From assembly GCF_000012085.2 (NCBI RefSeq), contig NC_008710.1, positions 1 to 64,000 on the forward strand: a stretch of DNA of 64,000 nucleotides, in the 5' to 3' direction. This DNA comes from Borrelia turicatae 91E135 (GTDB lineage: Bacteria; Spirochaetota; Spirochaetia; Borreliales; Borreliaceae). This document shows positions 41,058 through 49,604 of the stretch, piece after piece. The stretch's first letter is position 1. Every line of letters starts with the position of its first letter. The notes beneath the pieces are model-generated. The model had not been told where the DNA came from. It worked only from the letters and a program-made list of their open reading frames with translations, and ran no database searches. Both the position numbers and the translations under genes were made by a program.

Positions 41058-42083
41058 CTAAAAAAACCGTTTTAAAAATAAAAATCTCAATTTAGAAAGC
41101 TCATAATAACTGCTAAAAGGATAGCTATCAATAACTCTCTTATAATAACTAAGAGACTTTATAAAATCTTTATACTTGCTCTCAGTCTCATATAGTTTGC
41201 CCAACAAATAATTATATCTATCTGGAAACCTTGAATTTAAATACTTTGGATAGTATAGCAAGCTTAAATTCAAAAAAAATTCATATTCGCCATTCATTAA
41301 CAAAAATTCAAGAATATCAAGATAAGTATTCTCACTAAAATCAATATTATTTTCTACTAAAAATCTAACATCTCTTAATACATTTTCCACCTTACTTAAT
41401 TTAATTCCAAGATCAATTAGATTTAAAAAAATCTTATTAAAGTATACATCTCTTAAACTCAAGTAATTTAAGTAAGAATTCAGATAATCTCCACTCTTAT
41501 AATAAAGCTCGGCTTTTAATAAAGTATATTCATTATCATCAAAATCGTATTTATTAAGTAATGCAATTGCTCCTTTATAGTCATTAATGTAAGATAAATT
41601 TAAAGCTCTCTTCATAATGTCTCTCAAGCTTAAATTATTATTACTCTTATCAGTTTTAATAAACTTATCTAAACTTAAATTACCTTTGGGATTCATCTCA
41701 TTCAAATTGGAAGATTCTTCCCTCTTAGCAATTTTCAAAATCACATTTTTAGTAAACTCCCTAGAATCCTTCACATTTTGATATTTAAAAGTCAATATAA
41801 TAATTCCAATATTCTTTGAAGTTTGAAAAGTAAACATAGCTCCATTTTGATAGGATTCTGATACAAGCCTAATGAAGGCATTATTTTTAACATTTTTAAT
41901 ATAAATCCAAGTAGAATCTTTAAAAAAAAAATTAAATTTTGAATTAGTATTTACCAAAAATTCTTGCTTCTCGCTACTAAAATCAAGCTCATAAGTACTA
42001 TATCGATTTTCAAAAGCTAAAGAAGGTATAATATTAATAATAAAAAATAAAAAATTAAAATAAATAAAACATTCTTTACTCAC
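41058..42083 (-). CDS. Exported protein with TPR-like C-terminal half
   Basis: I do not recognise this 341-residue protein. It has a signal peptide (FLFFIINIIPSLAF, cut near residue 24), an N-terminal beta-rich domain (about 25-115), a polar linker, and a helical half with repeats such as ALNLSYINDYKGAIALLNKYDF and YKDFIKSLSYYKRVIDSYPFSSYYELS that look like tetratricopeptide units. The start is GTG at 42083, overlapping the stop of the previous gene by four bases (GTGA), so translation is coupled. Periplasmic location is inferred. Confidence 0.7.
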   Translation of the reverse strand: MSKECFIYFNFLFFIINIIPSLAFENRYSTYELDFSSEKQEFLVNTNSKFNFFFKDSTWIYIKNVKNNAFIRLVSESYQNGAMFTFQTSKNIGIIILTFKYQNVKDSREFTKNVILKIAKREESSNLNEMNPKGNLSLDKFIKTDKSNNNLSLRDIMKRALNLSYINDYKGAIALLNKYDFDDNEYTLLKAELYYKSGDYLNSYLNYLSLRDVYFNKIFLNLIDLGIKLSKVENVLRDVRFLVENNIDFSENTYLDILEFLLMNGEYEFFLNLSLLYYPKYLNSRFPDRYNYLLGKLYETESKYKDFIKSLSYYKRVIDSYPFSSYYELSKLRFLFLKRFF

Positions 42084-42466
42084 TTATAATTTTCCAAAAT
42101 TTTATCAACTAATGATTCATTTTCTTTCTCTAAATCAATATTAAACAAATTATCTGACTTCACCCAAAGACTCTTAAGAAGCTCTTCACTAATTGACTGA
42201 TGATGCATTACACTATCTCCTAACTTACCATCAGGAAGATTAGGCTTGGGAAAGAAAAAATCATCCATATTTAGACTAGAATTTAAATCAAAATAAAAAT
42301 CTTCTATATTAAGTAATTTTAATTTTTGATTTAAATGTTCTTCTGTATTACTGCGAGTCTTTTCAATCATTCTATATGAATAAAAATAAGTAAAAAAAGA
42401 AACAATAATCGATAAAAGTATCAAAATTAAAAAATATTTTTGAAAACGAAATTTTTTCTCTCTCAT
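42080..42466 (-). CDS. Small single-pass membrane protein
   Basis: The 128-residue protein has a basic N-terminus (MREKKFRFQKY), one membrane helix (about 12-31) and a polar, probably periplasmic tail. No family is recognised. It lies between smc and an exported TPR-like protein and is translationally coupled to the latter, suggesting the two work together. Confidence 0.65.
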   Translation of the reverse strand: MREKKFRFQKYFLILILLSIIVSFFTYFYSYRMIEKTRSNTEEHLNQKLKLLNIEDFYFDLNSSLNMDDFFFPKPNLPDGKLGDSVMHHQSISEELLKSLWVKSDNLFNIDLEKENESLVDKILENYK

Positions 42467-42493
42467 AATAAATTCCCTAATATACTTAATAAA

Positions 42494-44959
42494 TTATATA
42501 TTAAATATTACACTTTCTCCATTATCACTAGTAACACCGATTAAATTTTTACTTCCTTGAGCAACATACATATTATGAGTTATTATAAACAATTGCACTC
42601 TCTGACCAAGTTCCTTTAAAAGTACTGATAGCTTATTACTATTTTCAAAATCAAGAGAAGCATCTATTTCATCAAGAACACAAAATGAAGCAGGAGAATA
42701 ATAATACAAAGCAAATAAAAATGCTATGCTAATTAAAGAATGTTCACCCCCAGAAAGCATTTTATTTCCCTTTGCTAATTTATCCTTAAAGTCTATTTTG
42801 ATTTCTATCTCACCTGAATCCTTACCATAAAAAAGACTCCCATTGCCCGTAAACATTCGATTAAAAAAATAAACAAAATGATTATTAATTTCATTAAAAG
42901 CATCATTAAATCTTTTATCAATTTCCCTTTTTATTTTTTTTCTCAGCTTATTTAAAGATTCCTTAGTCGAATTTAAATCATCTATTTGTGAACTTATTCT
43001 CTCAACCTTTTCTTTTATCTCATTATATTCTCTCTCAACATTAAAAAAAATATAATTATTATGTTCAATCATATTAATTTCTTTTTGTAAAGCACCTATT
43101 TTAGCCATATCTTCTGTAAATTCAAATTTTTCTAAATTCTTATTAACAAGATTAAAATCTTTTATCTCATCTGCAATATCTAAACTAGAATTAAATAAAA
43201 TATCATATTCTGCCTGTTTTTTCATATATTCATAATAAGATGAATTTTTAAAAGCATCTAACAAATTTAAAGAATTAATCTCATTACTAGCAACTAATTC
43301 ACTACCCTTAGCTTCACTTAAAAATTTATCCAAATTAACATTAATATCACTTCTCTCCAAACTTAGTTCATCTAATTTTAAGTTCAAATTATTAAGTCTT
43401 TCTCTAAGTTCATCCCTAGTTTCAAATAAAAATCTTAAATTACTATCTATCAATTTAATCTCATCTTCATTCTTAAGCCTAGAAAGCTCTGTATATTCAA
43501 TTTCTCCTAATATCTCGTTTAATTTTGCCGTTTTATTCGACACCAGCCCCTCAATAGTAGTGATTTCCTTTGCAAGACTAGTCTTAGAATTATTTTTTGC
43601 AAGCAAAAATTTCCTTAAATCAACATTCTGCTCAAAGATAGGTTCAATTTTTTCCTTTAATAAATTTAAAAGCTTATCTTCTTTGACTATATACTTAAGT
43701 AAATTTTCCCTAATCTCTTTAATATATTTTATACTTAAAGTATCCTCAAAATATTTTAAAGAATTCAAAATATTTTTCTTTAGCAGTTCAAATTCTTCTA
43801 TGTTACTCTCCTTAGAAATTGATAAAACTAAATCAACAAGTTCAAAAAAACTTCTAGTATACCTATTTATTTCATCAGTAACAGTAAAAAAATCTTTCTT
43901 CTTAGATTGAAGTGAATTATTTAAATCCACTAGTTCTTCATTTATGCCAACCTTTACCGATTCAATTTGCACTTTATTGCTCATAAAAATATCTGCCAAA
44001 TTCAATTTTCCTTTTCTGTCATGTTCTAATTTTTGAATCTTGATCTCTATTTCAAGCAATTTGGATTTTAAAGTTTCAATTTCTTTCTTAATTACCTCAA
44101 TGTTCTTAATAACATTCTTTTCTCTAAAAGAATAAAATTCTAACTTTTCCTTAACACTTTCAATAGAAAAGCTATTTAAAGATAAAATCTTATCTATATC
44201 CTTAATATCCAATTTGCTCTTAAGTTCATTTAACTCAAAATTAATATTAAAGAGTTTTTTTAATCTTAAATTCTTCTCCAATATCTCTAAATCCATCTTT
44301 AATTTTTGATACTTACCCTTAAGAAAAAAATCATTTTTGATCTTTTCATATTTTTCATTCAACTCATCTCTTAAAGTCCAAAGAGAATTCAAATTTTCTT
44401 TGGACTTTTCCAATCTCTTATATGCCTGTTCTTCTTCAACTCTAAGCATATCTATTCCACTCGCCTCTTCTATTAAAGATTTCAAATTAATACTTCCACT
44501 TGAAGAAATTTTTTCAATTTTACCTTGATTAATAAACATATAAGGTGAATTCTTTAGCCTTAACTTATTGATAAGACTTTCATAACTTTTAAGATTTAAA
44601 GTATCATTATTCAAAAAATATTCACTTGTACCATCTTTATAAAGCCTTCTTCTAATGTAAAATCTATCTCTAAAATCACTCACAGATAAATCTTCATTAT
44701 TAAAAAAAAGAGTTACTTCAGCAAAATTAGATTCTCCAGACTTAACATCAGAAATCAAATCTGTTATATATTTAACTCTTAAAACACTTAAATTATCTTC
44801 TCCTATACAAAAACGAATTGCATCTAACAAATTACTTTTTCCACAACCATTAGGCCCGACAATAAAATTTAAACTACTATTTAATTTTAATTCCTGCATT
44901 TTAACAAAAGATTTAAAACCTAAAAGTCCTATTTTTTCTAAAAACAAAGCCACTCCCAA
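42494..44959 (-). CDS. smc: Short SMC-family chromosome protein (P115-like)
   Basis: The 821-residue ATPase has complete SMC heads: Walker A VGPNGCGKSNLLDAIRF (about 32-48), signature KMLSGGEHSLISIAFLFALYY and Walker B FCVLDEIDASLD near the C-terminus. The region between is coiled coil, charged and leucine-rich. The usual SMC is about 1,170 residues with a glycine-containing hinge in the middle; here the coils are shorter and I see no hinge-like globular stretch. The N-terminal LEKIGLLGFKSF fits the family. It probably acts in chromosome organisation. Confidence 0.9.
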   Translation of the reverse strand: MGVALFLEKIGLLGFKSFVKMQELKLNSSLNFIVGPNGCGKSNLLDAIRFCIGEDNLSVLRVKYITDLISDVKSGESNFAEVTLFFNNEDLSVSDFRDRFYIRRRLYKDGTSEYFLNNDTLNLKSYESLINKLRLKNSPYMFINQGKIEKISSSGSINLKSLIEEASGIDMLRVEEEQAYKRLEKSKENLNSLWTLRDELNEKYEKIKNDFFLKGKYQKLKMDLEILEKNLRLKKLFNINFELNELKSKLDIKDIDKILSLNSFSIESVKEKLEFYSFREKNVIKNIEVIKKEIETLKSKLLEIEIKIQKLEHDRKGKLNLADIFMSNKVQIESVKVGINEELVDLNNSLQSKKKDFFTVTDEINRYTRSFFELVDLVLSISKESNIEEFELLKKNILNSLKYFEDTLSIKYIKEIRENLLKYIVKEDKLLNLLKEKIEPIFEQNVDLRKFLLAKNNSKTSLAKEITTIEGLVSNKTAKLNEILGEIEYTELSRLKNEDEIKLIDSNLRFLFETRDELRERLNNLNLKLDELSLERSDINVNLDKFLSEAKGSELVASNEINSLNLLDAFKNSSYYEYMKKQAEYDILFNSSLDIADEIKDFNLVNKNLEKFEFTEDMAKIGALQKEINMIEHNNYIFFNVEREYNEIKEKVERISSQIDDLNSTKESLNKLRKKIKREIDKRFNDAFNEINNHFVYFFNRMFTGNGSLFYGKDSGEIEIKIDFKDKLAKGNKMLSGGEHSLISIAFLFALYYYSPASFCVLDEIDASLDFENSNKLSVLLKELGQRVQLFIITHNMYVAQGSKNLIGVTSDNGESVIFNI

Positions 44960-44980
44960 TTAAATTATAAATAAAATTAA

Positions 44981-45008
44981 TTTACTAAGAACAATTTCAT
45001 ATTATAAT
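44981..45008 (+). promoter_or_regulatory. Promoter abutting the rnhB start
   Basis: TTTACT (44981-44986), 16 bases, TATAAT (45003-45008). Transcription would begin near 45014-45016, on or beside the GTG (45014) or ATG (45017) start codons, implying a leaderless message. Confidence 0.55.
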
Positions 45009-45016
45009 CAATAGTG

Positions 45017-45562
45017 ATGATTTGTGGAATTGATGAAGTTGGACGAGGTTGTATCTTTGGACCTGTTTTAAGTGCAGCTGTTATCTTTAAAGGAAATCCC
45101 AAATTTTTAAATGCACTAGATGATTCAAAAAAACTTAACAAATCAAAAAGAGAATACCTATCATCATTAATACTCGAAAATTCATATTATGCATTTGCAG
45201 AAGTACCTAATGAAATTATTGATAAAATCAATATTCATCATGCTTCACTCCTTGCAATGCAAATTGCATATGAAAAATTAAATATAGAATGCAATTTGGT
45301 ACTTGTGGACGGAAAATTTATTCCAAAAATAAAAGCTAAAAAAATCCAAGCAATAATTAAAGGAGATTCTATAATTAATGAGATAAAAGCAGCATCAATC
45401 ATTGCAAAAGTACAAAGAGACAAATTGATGGATGAATACGATAAAATTTATCCTCTATATGCACTTAAAAAAAACAAAGGATATCCAACAAAGGAACATA
45501 AAGATGCAATAAAAAAATATGGAATTTCAAGGCTTCACAGAAGAAGCTTCCAACTCATTTAA
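45017..45562 (+). CDS. rnhB: Ribonuclease HII
   Basis: RNase HII removes ribonucleotides from DNA. The 181-residue protein begins MICGIDEVGRGCIFGPVLSAAV with the first two catalytic acids (Asp and Glu in DEVGRG); ALDDSKKLNKSKR and LVDGK follow, and AASIIAKVQRDKLMDEYD carries the remaining metal ligands. A GTG codon directly before the ATG is an alternative start. It is convergent with the PUR-domain gene, eight bases apart. Confidence 0.95.
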   Translation: MICGIDEVGRGCIFGPVLSAAVIFKGNPKFLNALDDSKKLNKSKREYLSSLILENSYYAFAEVPNEIIDKINIHHASLLAMQIAYEKLNIECNLVLVDGKFIPKIKAKKIQAIIKGDSIINEIKAASIIAKVQRDKLMDEYDKIYPLYALKKNKGYPTKEHKDAIKKYGISRLHRRSFQLI

Positions 45563-45570
45563 ATAAAATT

Positions 45571-45933
45571 TTAATTATTCTCATCTCTGGATTTGTCTGA
45601 AAAACGATAATTTCTGTCAAAACTAAGATTGCCGTTTTTACTCCTTTCTCTGTGTCGATCAAAATCATTATGATAGTCCCCTCTTGTAACCGAATTCTTA
45701 GAAATTTTTTTCTTAACCACAGAAATAGCTCTTAATAAATTTGACTCAAATTCTTCAATATTTTCTTCATAAACAAAAACCGAATGTCTCTCAAAATCTC
45801 CATTAACATTTCTCTTACTCTCTACAATATTCAAAAAATAATCGCCCTTTCTATTTTCTTTGACATTAAAAAAATAAGTTCTATCAGAATTTGTAAACAA
45901 CTTATCAGAATATACTTCCCCTCTCTCGCCCAT
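45571..45933 (-). CDS. bpuR: PUR-domain nucleic-acid-binding regulator BpuR
   Basis: From the ATG at 45933 the protein has 120 residues ([41 protein letters not shown] in outline), a Pur-alpha-like fold with conserved TYFFxVKENRxGDxFLxIxES. BpuR of B. burgdorferi binds DNA and RNA and modulates surface-protein and its own expression (recalled). A GTG four codons upstream overlaps the ribosome-binding site GGAGG and is rejected as start. The C-terminal 35 residues are charged and probably disordered. Confidence 0.9.
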   Translation of the reverse strand: MGERGEVYSDKLFTNSDRTYFFNVKENRKGDYFLNIVESKRNVNGDFERHSVFVYEENIEEFESNLLRAISVVKKKISKNSVTRGDYHNDFDRHRERSKNGNLSFDRNYRFSDKSRDENN

Positions 45934-46042
45934 TAAATCCTCCACACAAAAAGTCTTTATATTATATTAACCCACACAAAAGTTAACATAATTGTACTTA
46001 CTAAATAAAAAAAATACTAGCTAAAATTAATAATAAAATCAA

Positions 46043-46070
46043 TTGACATAAAGTACATTTTTTTTATAAA
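46043..46070 (+). promoter_or_regulatory. Promoter of tRNA-Gly
   Basis: A perfect TTGACA (46043-46048), 16 bases and TATAAA (46065-46070). The tRNA begins 19 bases downstream, so a short 5' leader would be removed by RNase P. Confidence 0.75.
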
Positions 46071-46088
46071 ATCAACTCTGTTCTTTAT

Positions 46089-46161
46089 GCGTCCTTCGTA
46101 TAATGGTTAATTACCTTAGCCTTCCAAGCTAATGATGTCGGTTCGATTCCGATAGGACGCT
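46089..46161 (+). tRNA. tRNA-Gly (anticodon UCC)
   Basis: A complete 73-nt cloverleaf: acceptor GCGTCCT pairs with AGGACGC (46154-46160); anticodon stem TTAGC/GCTAA encloses the loop CTTCCAA with anticodon TCC; the T arm reads GTCGGTTCGATTCCGAT. CCA is not encoded (TTT follows), so it must be added after transcription. It is tail to tail with tmRNA. Confidence 0.95.
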
Positions 46162-46209
46162 TTTCAAATAATACTTTAAATAAATGTGTATTCTAATGCA
46201 TAACAATAT

Positions 46210-46572
46210 TGGAGATGGCGGGAATTGAACCCGCGTCCTAAAAATAATATCATAAATATCTACAAGCTTAGCTAGTGTTTTAAAAAAAAGTAACAAGGTT
46301 TGGGAAAACTAGCAAACCGCCAAATTACTCTCAAGTTTAAAAGTCCCTAAAAATCAACTTGAAATATTTTTAAGCAAGCTTTGATGTCTTGAAAGAGTAT
46401 AAGCTGAACCTCAAAGCAAAATCCAACAGAACTCTCTGCTAATTTAAGCAGCCATTACAAGATTTGAACTTGTAAAGTTATTATTTTTTGCATTTATTAA
46501 AGAAGTTTTAAGAGATTCCCTCTGCTTGCAATTTATGCTACTAAAGTTTTTAGTCAAATCCAAAACATCCCC
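46210..46572 (-). ncRNA. ssrA: Transfer-messenger RNA (tmRNA)
   Basis: tmRNA rescues stalled ribosomes with SmpB. The 363-nt gene starts GGGGATGTTTTGGATTTGAC and ends with a tRNA-like T arm (GGTTCAATTCCCGCC) and CATCTCCA; the first seven bases pair with the last ones to form the acceptor stem. The tag frame on the minus strand, 46491 to 46444, encodes AKNNNFTSSNLVMAA and stops at TAA. CCA is not encoded. Confidence 0.97.
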
Positions 46573-46592
46573 TGATCATACTTTAAAAAACA

Positions 46593-46622
46593 AGTATAAC
46601 ATAAATGCACCTAAAAAGGCAA
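46593..46622 (-). promoter_or_regulatory. Promoter of tmRNA
   Basis: On the minus strand TTGCCT (46622-46617), 18 bases, TATACT (46598-46593). The mature 5' end lies about 20 bases after the -10 box, which fits a short leader removed by RNase P. Confidence 0.6.
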
Positions 46623-46713
46623 AACAATCCAATTTGCAAAACAACATCTAAAAGCTTATAATAGTCCTAACATATTCAACAATATATTAATAAAAAATAA
46701 AATAATAAATGAT

Positions 46714-46720
46714 GAGGGAG
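46714..46720 (+). promoter_or_regulatory. Ribosome-binding site that fixes a TTG start
   Basis: GAGGGAG stands five bases before a TTG at 46726, making that codon the start of the VUT-family gene; no ATG lies nearby in frame. Confidence 0.75.
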
Positions 46721-46725
46721 TCCTT

Positions 46726-47412
46726 TTGAATAACGAAATTTTATGGTTCATTATGTTAATCTGTACTTATTCAAGTCTAATTATTATATACAAACTTTTT
46801 GGAAAAAAGGGATTGTTCGCATGGGTAACATCATCTGTAATTATCGCAAATATTCAAGTTTTAAAGCAAATCACAATATTTGGATTTAATGCCACACTTG
46901 GTAATATTATTTATGCTTCATCATATGTTGCAACAGATATTTTATCAGAATTTTATGGTCGAAAAATTTCAAAAAAAGCAGTTTATATTGGATTTATAAG
47001 CTTCATAGCTTTCGCATTCATCACAAATATTCAACTTTATTTTTCAACAAGTAGTTCCGATATATATTTAAAAAGCCTAGAAAGCATTTTTTCTTCAATT
47101 CCAATTCTATTAGTTGCATCAATTATCGCATACATCATATCTCAACTAAATGACATATACCTATACCAATTTATTAAAGATAAATTCCCAAAATTCTTAT
47201 TTATAAGAAGCAACGGCTCAACATTAGTAAGTGAGCTAATAGACACAATAATCTTTGTAAGTATTGCAACATATTTTAATATATTCCCAAAAGAAGCTTA
47301 TTTAGATATAGTAATTTCCACATATTTCATTAAAGGATTTGCAGGCATACTAGGAACTCCTTTCATTTACATTGCAAAATGTGTATATCAAAACAAAAAA
47401 AATTCAATATAA
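46726..47412 (+). CDS. VUT-family membrane transporter (YhhQ-like, probable queuosine precursor uptake)
   Basis: The 228-residue protein has about six membrane segments and the family signature NIIYASSYVATDILSEFYGRKISKKAVYIGF (about residues 60-90, containing ATDILSEFYG). The end, RSNGSTLVSELIDTIIFVSIA and YFIKGFAGILGTPFIYI, is also typical. E. coli YhhQ imports the queuosine precursors preQ0/preQ1. Because queA is present here and no preQ1 synthesis gene is seen, uptake of preQ1 is a sensible role, though only inferred. A diverged paralogue follows 51 bases downstream. Confidence 0.82.
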   Translation: MNNEILWFIMLICTYSSLIIIYKLFGKKGLFAWVTSSVIIANIQVLKQITIFGFNATLGNIIYASSYVATDILSEFYGRKISKKAVYIGFISFIAFAFITNIQLYFSTSSSDIYLKSLESIFSSIPILLVASIIAYIISQLNDIYLYQFIKDKFPKFLFIRSNGSTLVSELIDTIIFVSIATYFNIFPKEAYLDIVISTYFIKGFAGILGTPFIYIAKCVYQNKKNSI

Positions 47413-47450
47413 CAGCAATATCCCTTTAACTATTGCCTATCAATCTATGT

Positions 47451-47456
47451 TATAAT
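47451..47456 (+). promoter_or_regulatory. -10 box just before the second VUT-like gene
   Basis: A perfect TATAAT ends eight bases before the ATG at 47464. No good -35 box is seen. If used, the message would be leaderless; read-through from the upstream gene is the alternative. Confidence 0.4.
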
Positions 47457-47463
47457 TAATGAT

Positions 47464-48147
47464 ATGATGGACATGATTTTATGGATGACCTTACTAGTAT
47501 TTGTATACCTACAATTAACATTATTATACTATCTGTTTGGAAAATCGGGTCTTTTTTGTTTTAACATCATTATGACAATACTTTCAAATCTCATCATATT
47601 GAAAAAAGTATTTATATTCGAACAGCAAATAAGCCTAGCAGGAATAATATTTCTCTCAATTCTTTGCTCATTAAACCTGATTACAGAAAAATACAATGAT
47701 AAATTAGCAATAGAGTCAACAACATTAAACATGTTTATACATATAACTTTTGTAATAATGATTCATTTTACATTATATTTTCAACAAAATGAATTTGATA
47801 CTTCTAATATACATTTAAAAGTATTGTTTAACAATGCTTCCTATACTGCAATAATTTTCACTGGAACATACATTATATATTTATGTAATTATGTTAACAT
47901 AAAAATATATTCTATATTACAAAAGAACAACATAAGCAATAAATTGATAAATCATAATTTGTCAAGATTATGTTCCGCATGTATAGCTTATATATTAGCT
48001 AACATCTCAATGCATGTGATAGCACAATTATATCCTGGCAATAATATCAACATGGTAGAAAGCTCATGGATTTTTACTATCACAATCATGATAATTGATA
48101 CTTTTATCTATTATTTTTTAAATGCTTTGAAAGTTAGAAAAGCTTAA
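47464..48147 (+). CDS. Diverged VUT-like membrane protein
   Basis: The 227-residue protein has the same length, spacing of membrane segments and start pattern (ILWMTLLVFVYLQLTLLYYLFGKSGLF against ILWFIMLICTYSSLIIIYKLFGKKGLF) as its upstream neighbour, so the two are paralogues. The signature ATDILSEFYGRK has become SLNLITEKYNDK: the Asp and Gly are lost, while Glu, Tyr and Lys are kept. It may transport something else, partner the first copy, or be decaying. Confidence 0.7.
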   Translation: MMDMILWMTLLVFVYLQLTLLYYLFGKSGLFCFNIIMTILSNLIILKKVFIFEQQISLAGIIFLSILCSLNLITEKYNDKLAIESTTLNMFIHITFVIMIHFTLYFQQNEFDTSNIHLKVLFNNASYTAIIFTGTYIIYLCNYVNIKIYSILQKNNISNKLINHNLSRLCSACIAYILANISMHVIAQLYPGNNINMVESSWIFTITIMIIDTFIYYFLNALKVRKA

Positions 48148-48790
48148 GTTTTTCAATAGTCTGATACTTTTTTACAATTTTTCTATAATAATCAAGTTTT
48201 AAAACCAATTTTTCATCTTCATTCAACAAATATTTAATAGAACTTTTTCTTAAACGACTAATCAATGAATAAAAGACTATTGAAACGGCTACAGAAAGAT
48301 TATAACTTTGAGTAAACCCATACATTGGAATTTTTAAATGCAAATCAGCATTTTCTAAGACTGTATTACTAAGTCCTGTTAATTCTGTCCCAAAAAATAT
48401 TGCCATTTTATCATCAATTGGAAAATCATCAAGAAATATAGCCTCATTATCTAATGATGTAGCTACTATTTTATATCCATTACCCTTCAGATTATCAAAT
48501 GCAGACTCAACACATTGATATTTAATTATATCTATCCATTTTGAAGCTCCAAGAACAACACCTGGATTTAAAGTATATGTATTATTGGTCTCAATAATAT
48601 GAATATTACTAAGTCCCAAAATTTCAATCGTACGCATCGTCGCACTTGCATTTTGAGGCTGAAAAATATCTTCAAGTACAAGTGTCAAATAATTTGTGCG
48701 ATTACTTAACACTTCATCTATTCTCTCTCGCCTTCTTTGCGTGATAAATTCAGACAAAATTTCTATTCTCTTCAAGATCTCATTACTCAC
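48134..48790 (-). CDS. TrmH/SpoU-family RNA 2'-O-methyltransferase
   Basis: The enzyme has the SPOUT motifs NASATMRTIEILGLSNIHII, FFGTELTGLS and IPMYGFTQSYNLSVAVSIVFYS that form the AdoMet-binding knot. It most resembles tRNA Gm18 methyltransferase TrmH. I use the GTG at 48790 (VSNEILKRIEILSEFITQRRRERIDEVL), which gives 219 residues; a TTG 14 codons upstream would add a hydrophobic stretch. No ribosome-binding site is seen for either. Its end overlaps the convergent VUT-like gene by 14 bases. Confidence 0.85.
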   Translation of the reverse strand: MSNEILKRIEILSEFITQRRRERIDEVLSNRTNYLTLVLEDIFQPQNASATMRTIEILGLSNIHIIETNNTYTLNPGVVLGASKWIDIIKYQCVESAFDNLKGNGYKIVATSLDNEAIFLDDFPIDDKMAIFFGTELTGLSNTVLENADLHLKIPMYGFTQSYNLSVAVSIVFYSLISRLRKSSIKYLLNEDEKLVLKLDYYRKIVKKYQTIEKLKLF

Positions 48791-48857
48791 AAAATACAAT
48801 TTTATATAAAAAAATAATAAAATCCAATTCAAATGTTAAAAAACATTTTATTTTTTA

Positions 48858-48863
48858 TATAAT
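48858..48863 (+). promoter_or_regulatory. -10 box adjacent to the ung start codon
   Basis: TATAAT ends six bases before the ATG at 48870, so the expected transcription start coincides with the start codon. The -35 region is poor. Confidence 0.45.
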
Positions 48864-48869
48864 ATAAGA

Positions 48870-49541
48870 ATGGAAGTAAAGATAGAAGAATCTTGGAAAG
48901 AAATGTTAAAAGGCGAATTTTGCAAAAGCTATTTCAAAAGACTTGTGAATTTCATAAAAAACGAATATAAAACTAAAAAGGACAAAATATTTCCATCACC
49001 AAAATTAATATTTAATGCATTTGATTCTTTGCCATTTAAAGATATAAAAATAGTAATACTTGGACAAGATCCGTATCATGGAAAAGGACAAGCCAATGGT
49101 TTAGCCTTTTCTGTTAATTCAGATATCAAAATACCCCCATCACTACAAAATATTTTTAAAGAAATAGAGAGAAGTTTAAAAATTAAAACTATTCCAAATG
49201 GAGATCTAACACGATGGGCAACACAAGGCGTATTTTTACTAAATTCAATATTAACAGTAGAAGAAGGACGTCCATCATCTCACAAGGACATTGGCTGGGA
49301 AATTTTTACAAACGAAGTAATAAAAATTATTTCAAAAAACCTAAATAATGTTGTGTTTATGTTATGGGGTAATTTTGCAAGAGGAAAAAAAGAATTAATA
49401 GATGCATCAAAACATTTAATTCTTGAAACAAGCCACCCATCCCCTTATTCTGCACATAACGGTTTTTTAGGCTCAAATCATTTTAGTCAAACTTTAAAAT
49501 ATCTAAAAGAACACAATAAAATTTCAATAGACTTTCAATAG
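48870..49541 (+). CDS. ung: Uracil-DNA glycosylase
   Basis: Ung removes uracil from DNA. The 223-residue protein has the catalytic loop [21 protein letters not shown] (Asp67), [29 protein letters not shown] and the DNA-intercalating loop [18 protein letters not shown]. Length is normal for family 1. The last codons lie in an 11-bp tandem duplication that also contains the stop codon. Confidence 0.96.
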   Translation: MEVKIEESWKEMLKGEFCKSYFKRLVNFIKNEYKTKKDKIFPSPKLIFNAFDSLPFKDIKIVILGQDPYHGKGQANGLAFSVNSDIKIPPSLQNIFKEIERSLKIKTIPNGDLTRWATQGVFLLNSILTVEEGRPSSHKDIGWEIFTNEVIKIISKNLNNVVFMLWGNFARGKKELIDASKHLILETSHPSPYSAHNGFLGSNHFSQTLKYLKEHNKISIDFQ

Positions 49542-49543
49542 AC
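49522..49543. repeat. 11-bp tandem duplication across the ung stop codon
   Basis: TTTCAATAGAC is repeated head to tail; the first copy encodes the last residues and the second supplies the TAG stop. A third partial copy, TTTCAATAG, lies at 49563-49571. Confidence 0.8.
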
Positions 49544-49604
49544 TAACTTGCCCAATATTTAATTTCAATAGCCTATCAGACAAGTCATTCTAACTTAGAT
49601 TTTA

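Noticed and set aside
46210..46300. A tRNA-like T arm on the minus strand that could be read as a separate tRNA
   Set aside because: It is the 3' part of tmRNA; the 5' partner of the acceptor stem is 350 bases away and the tag frame lies between.
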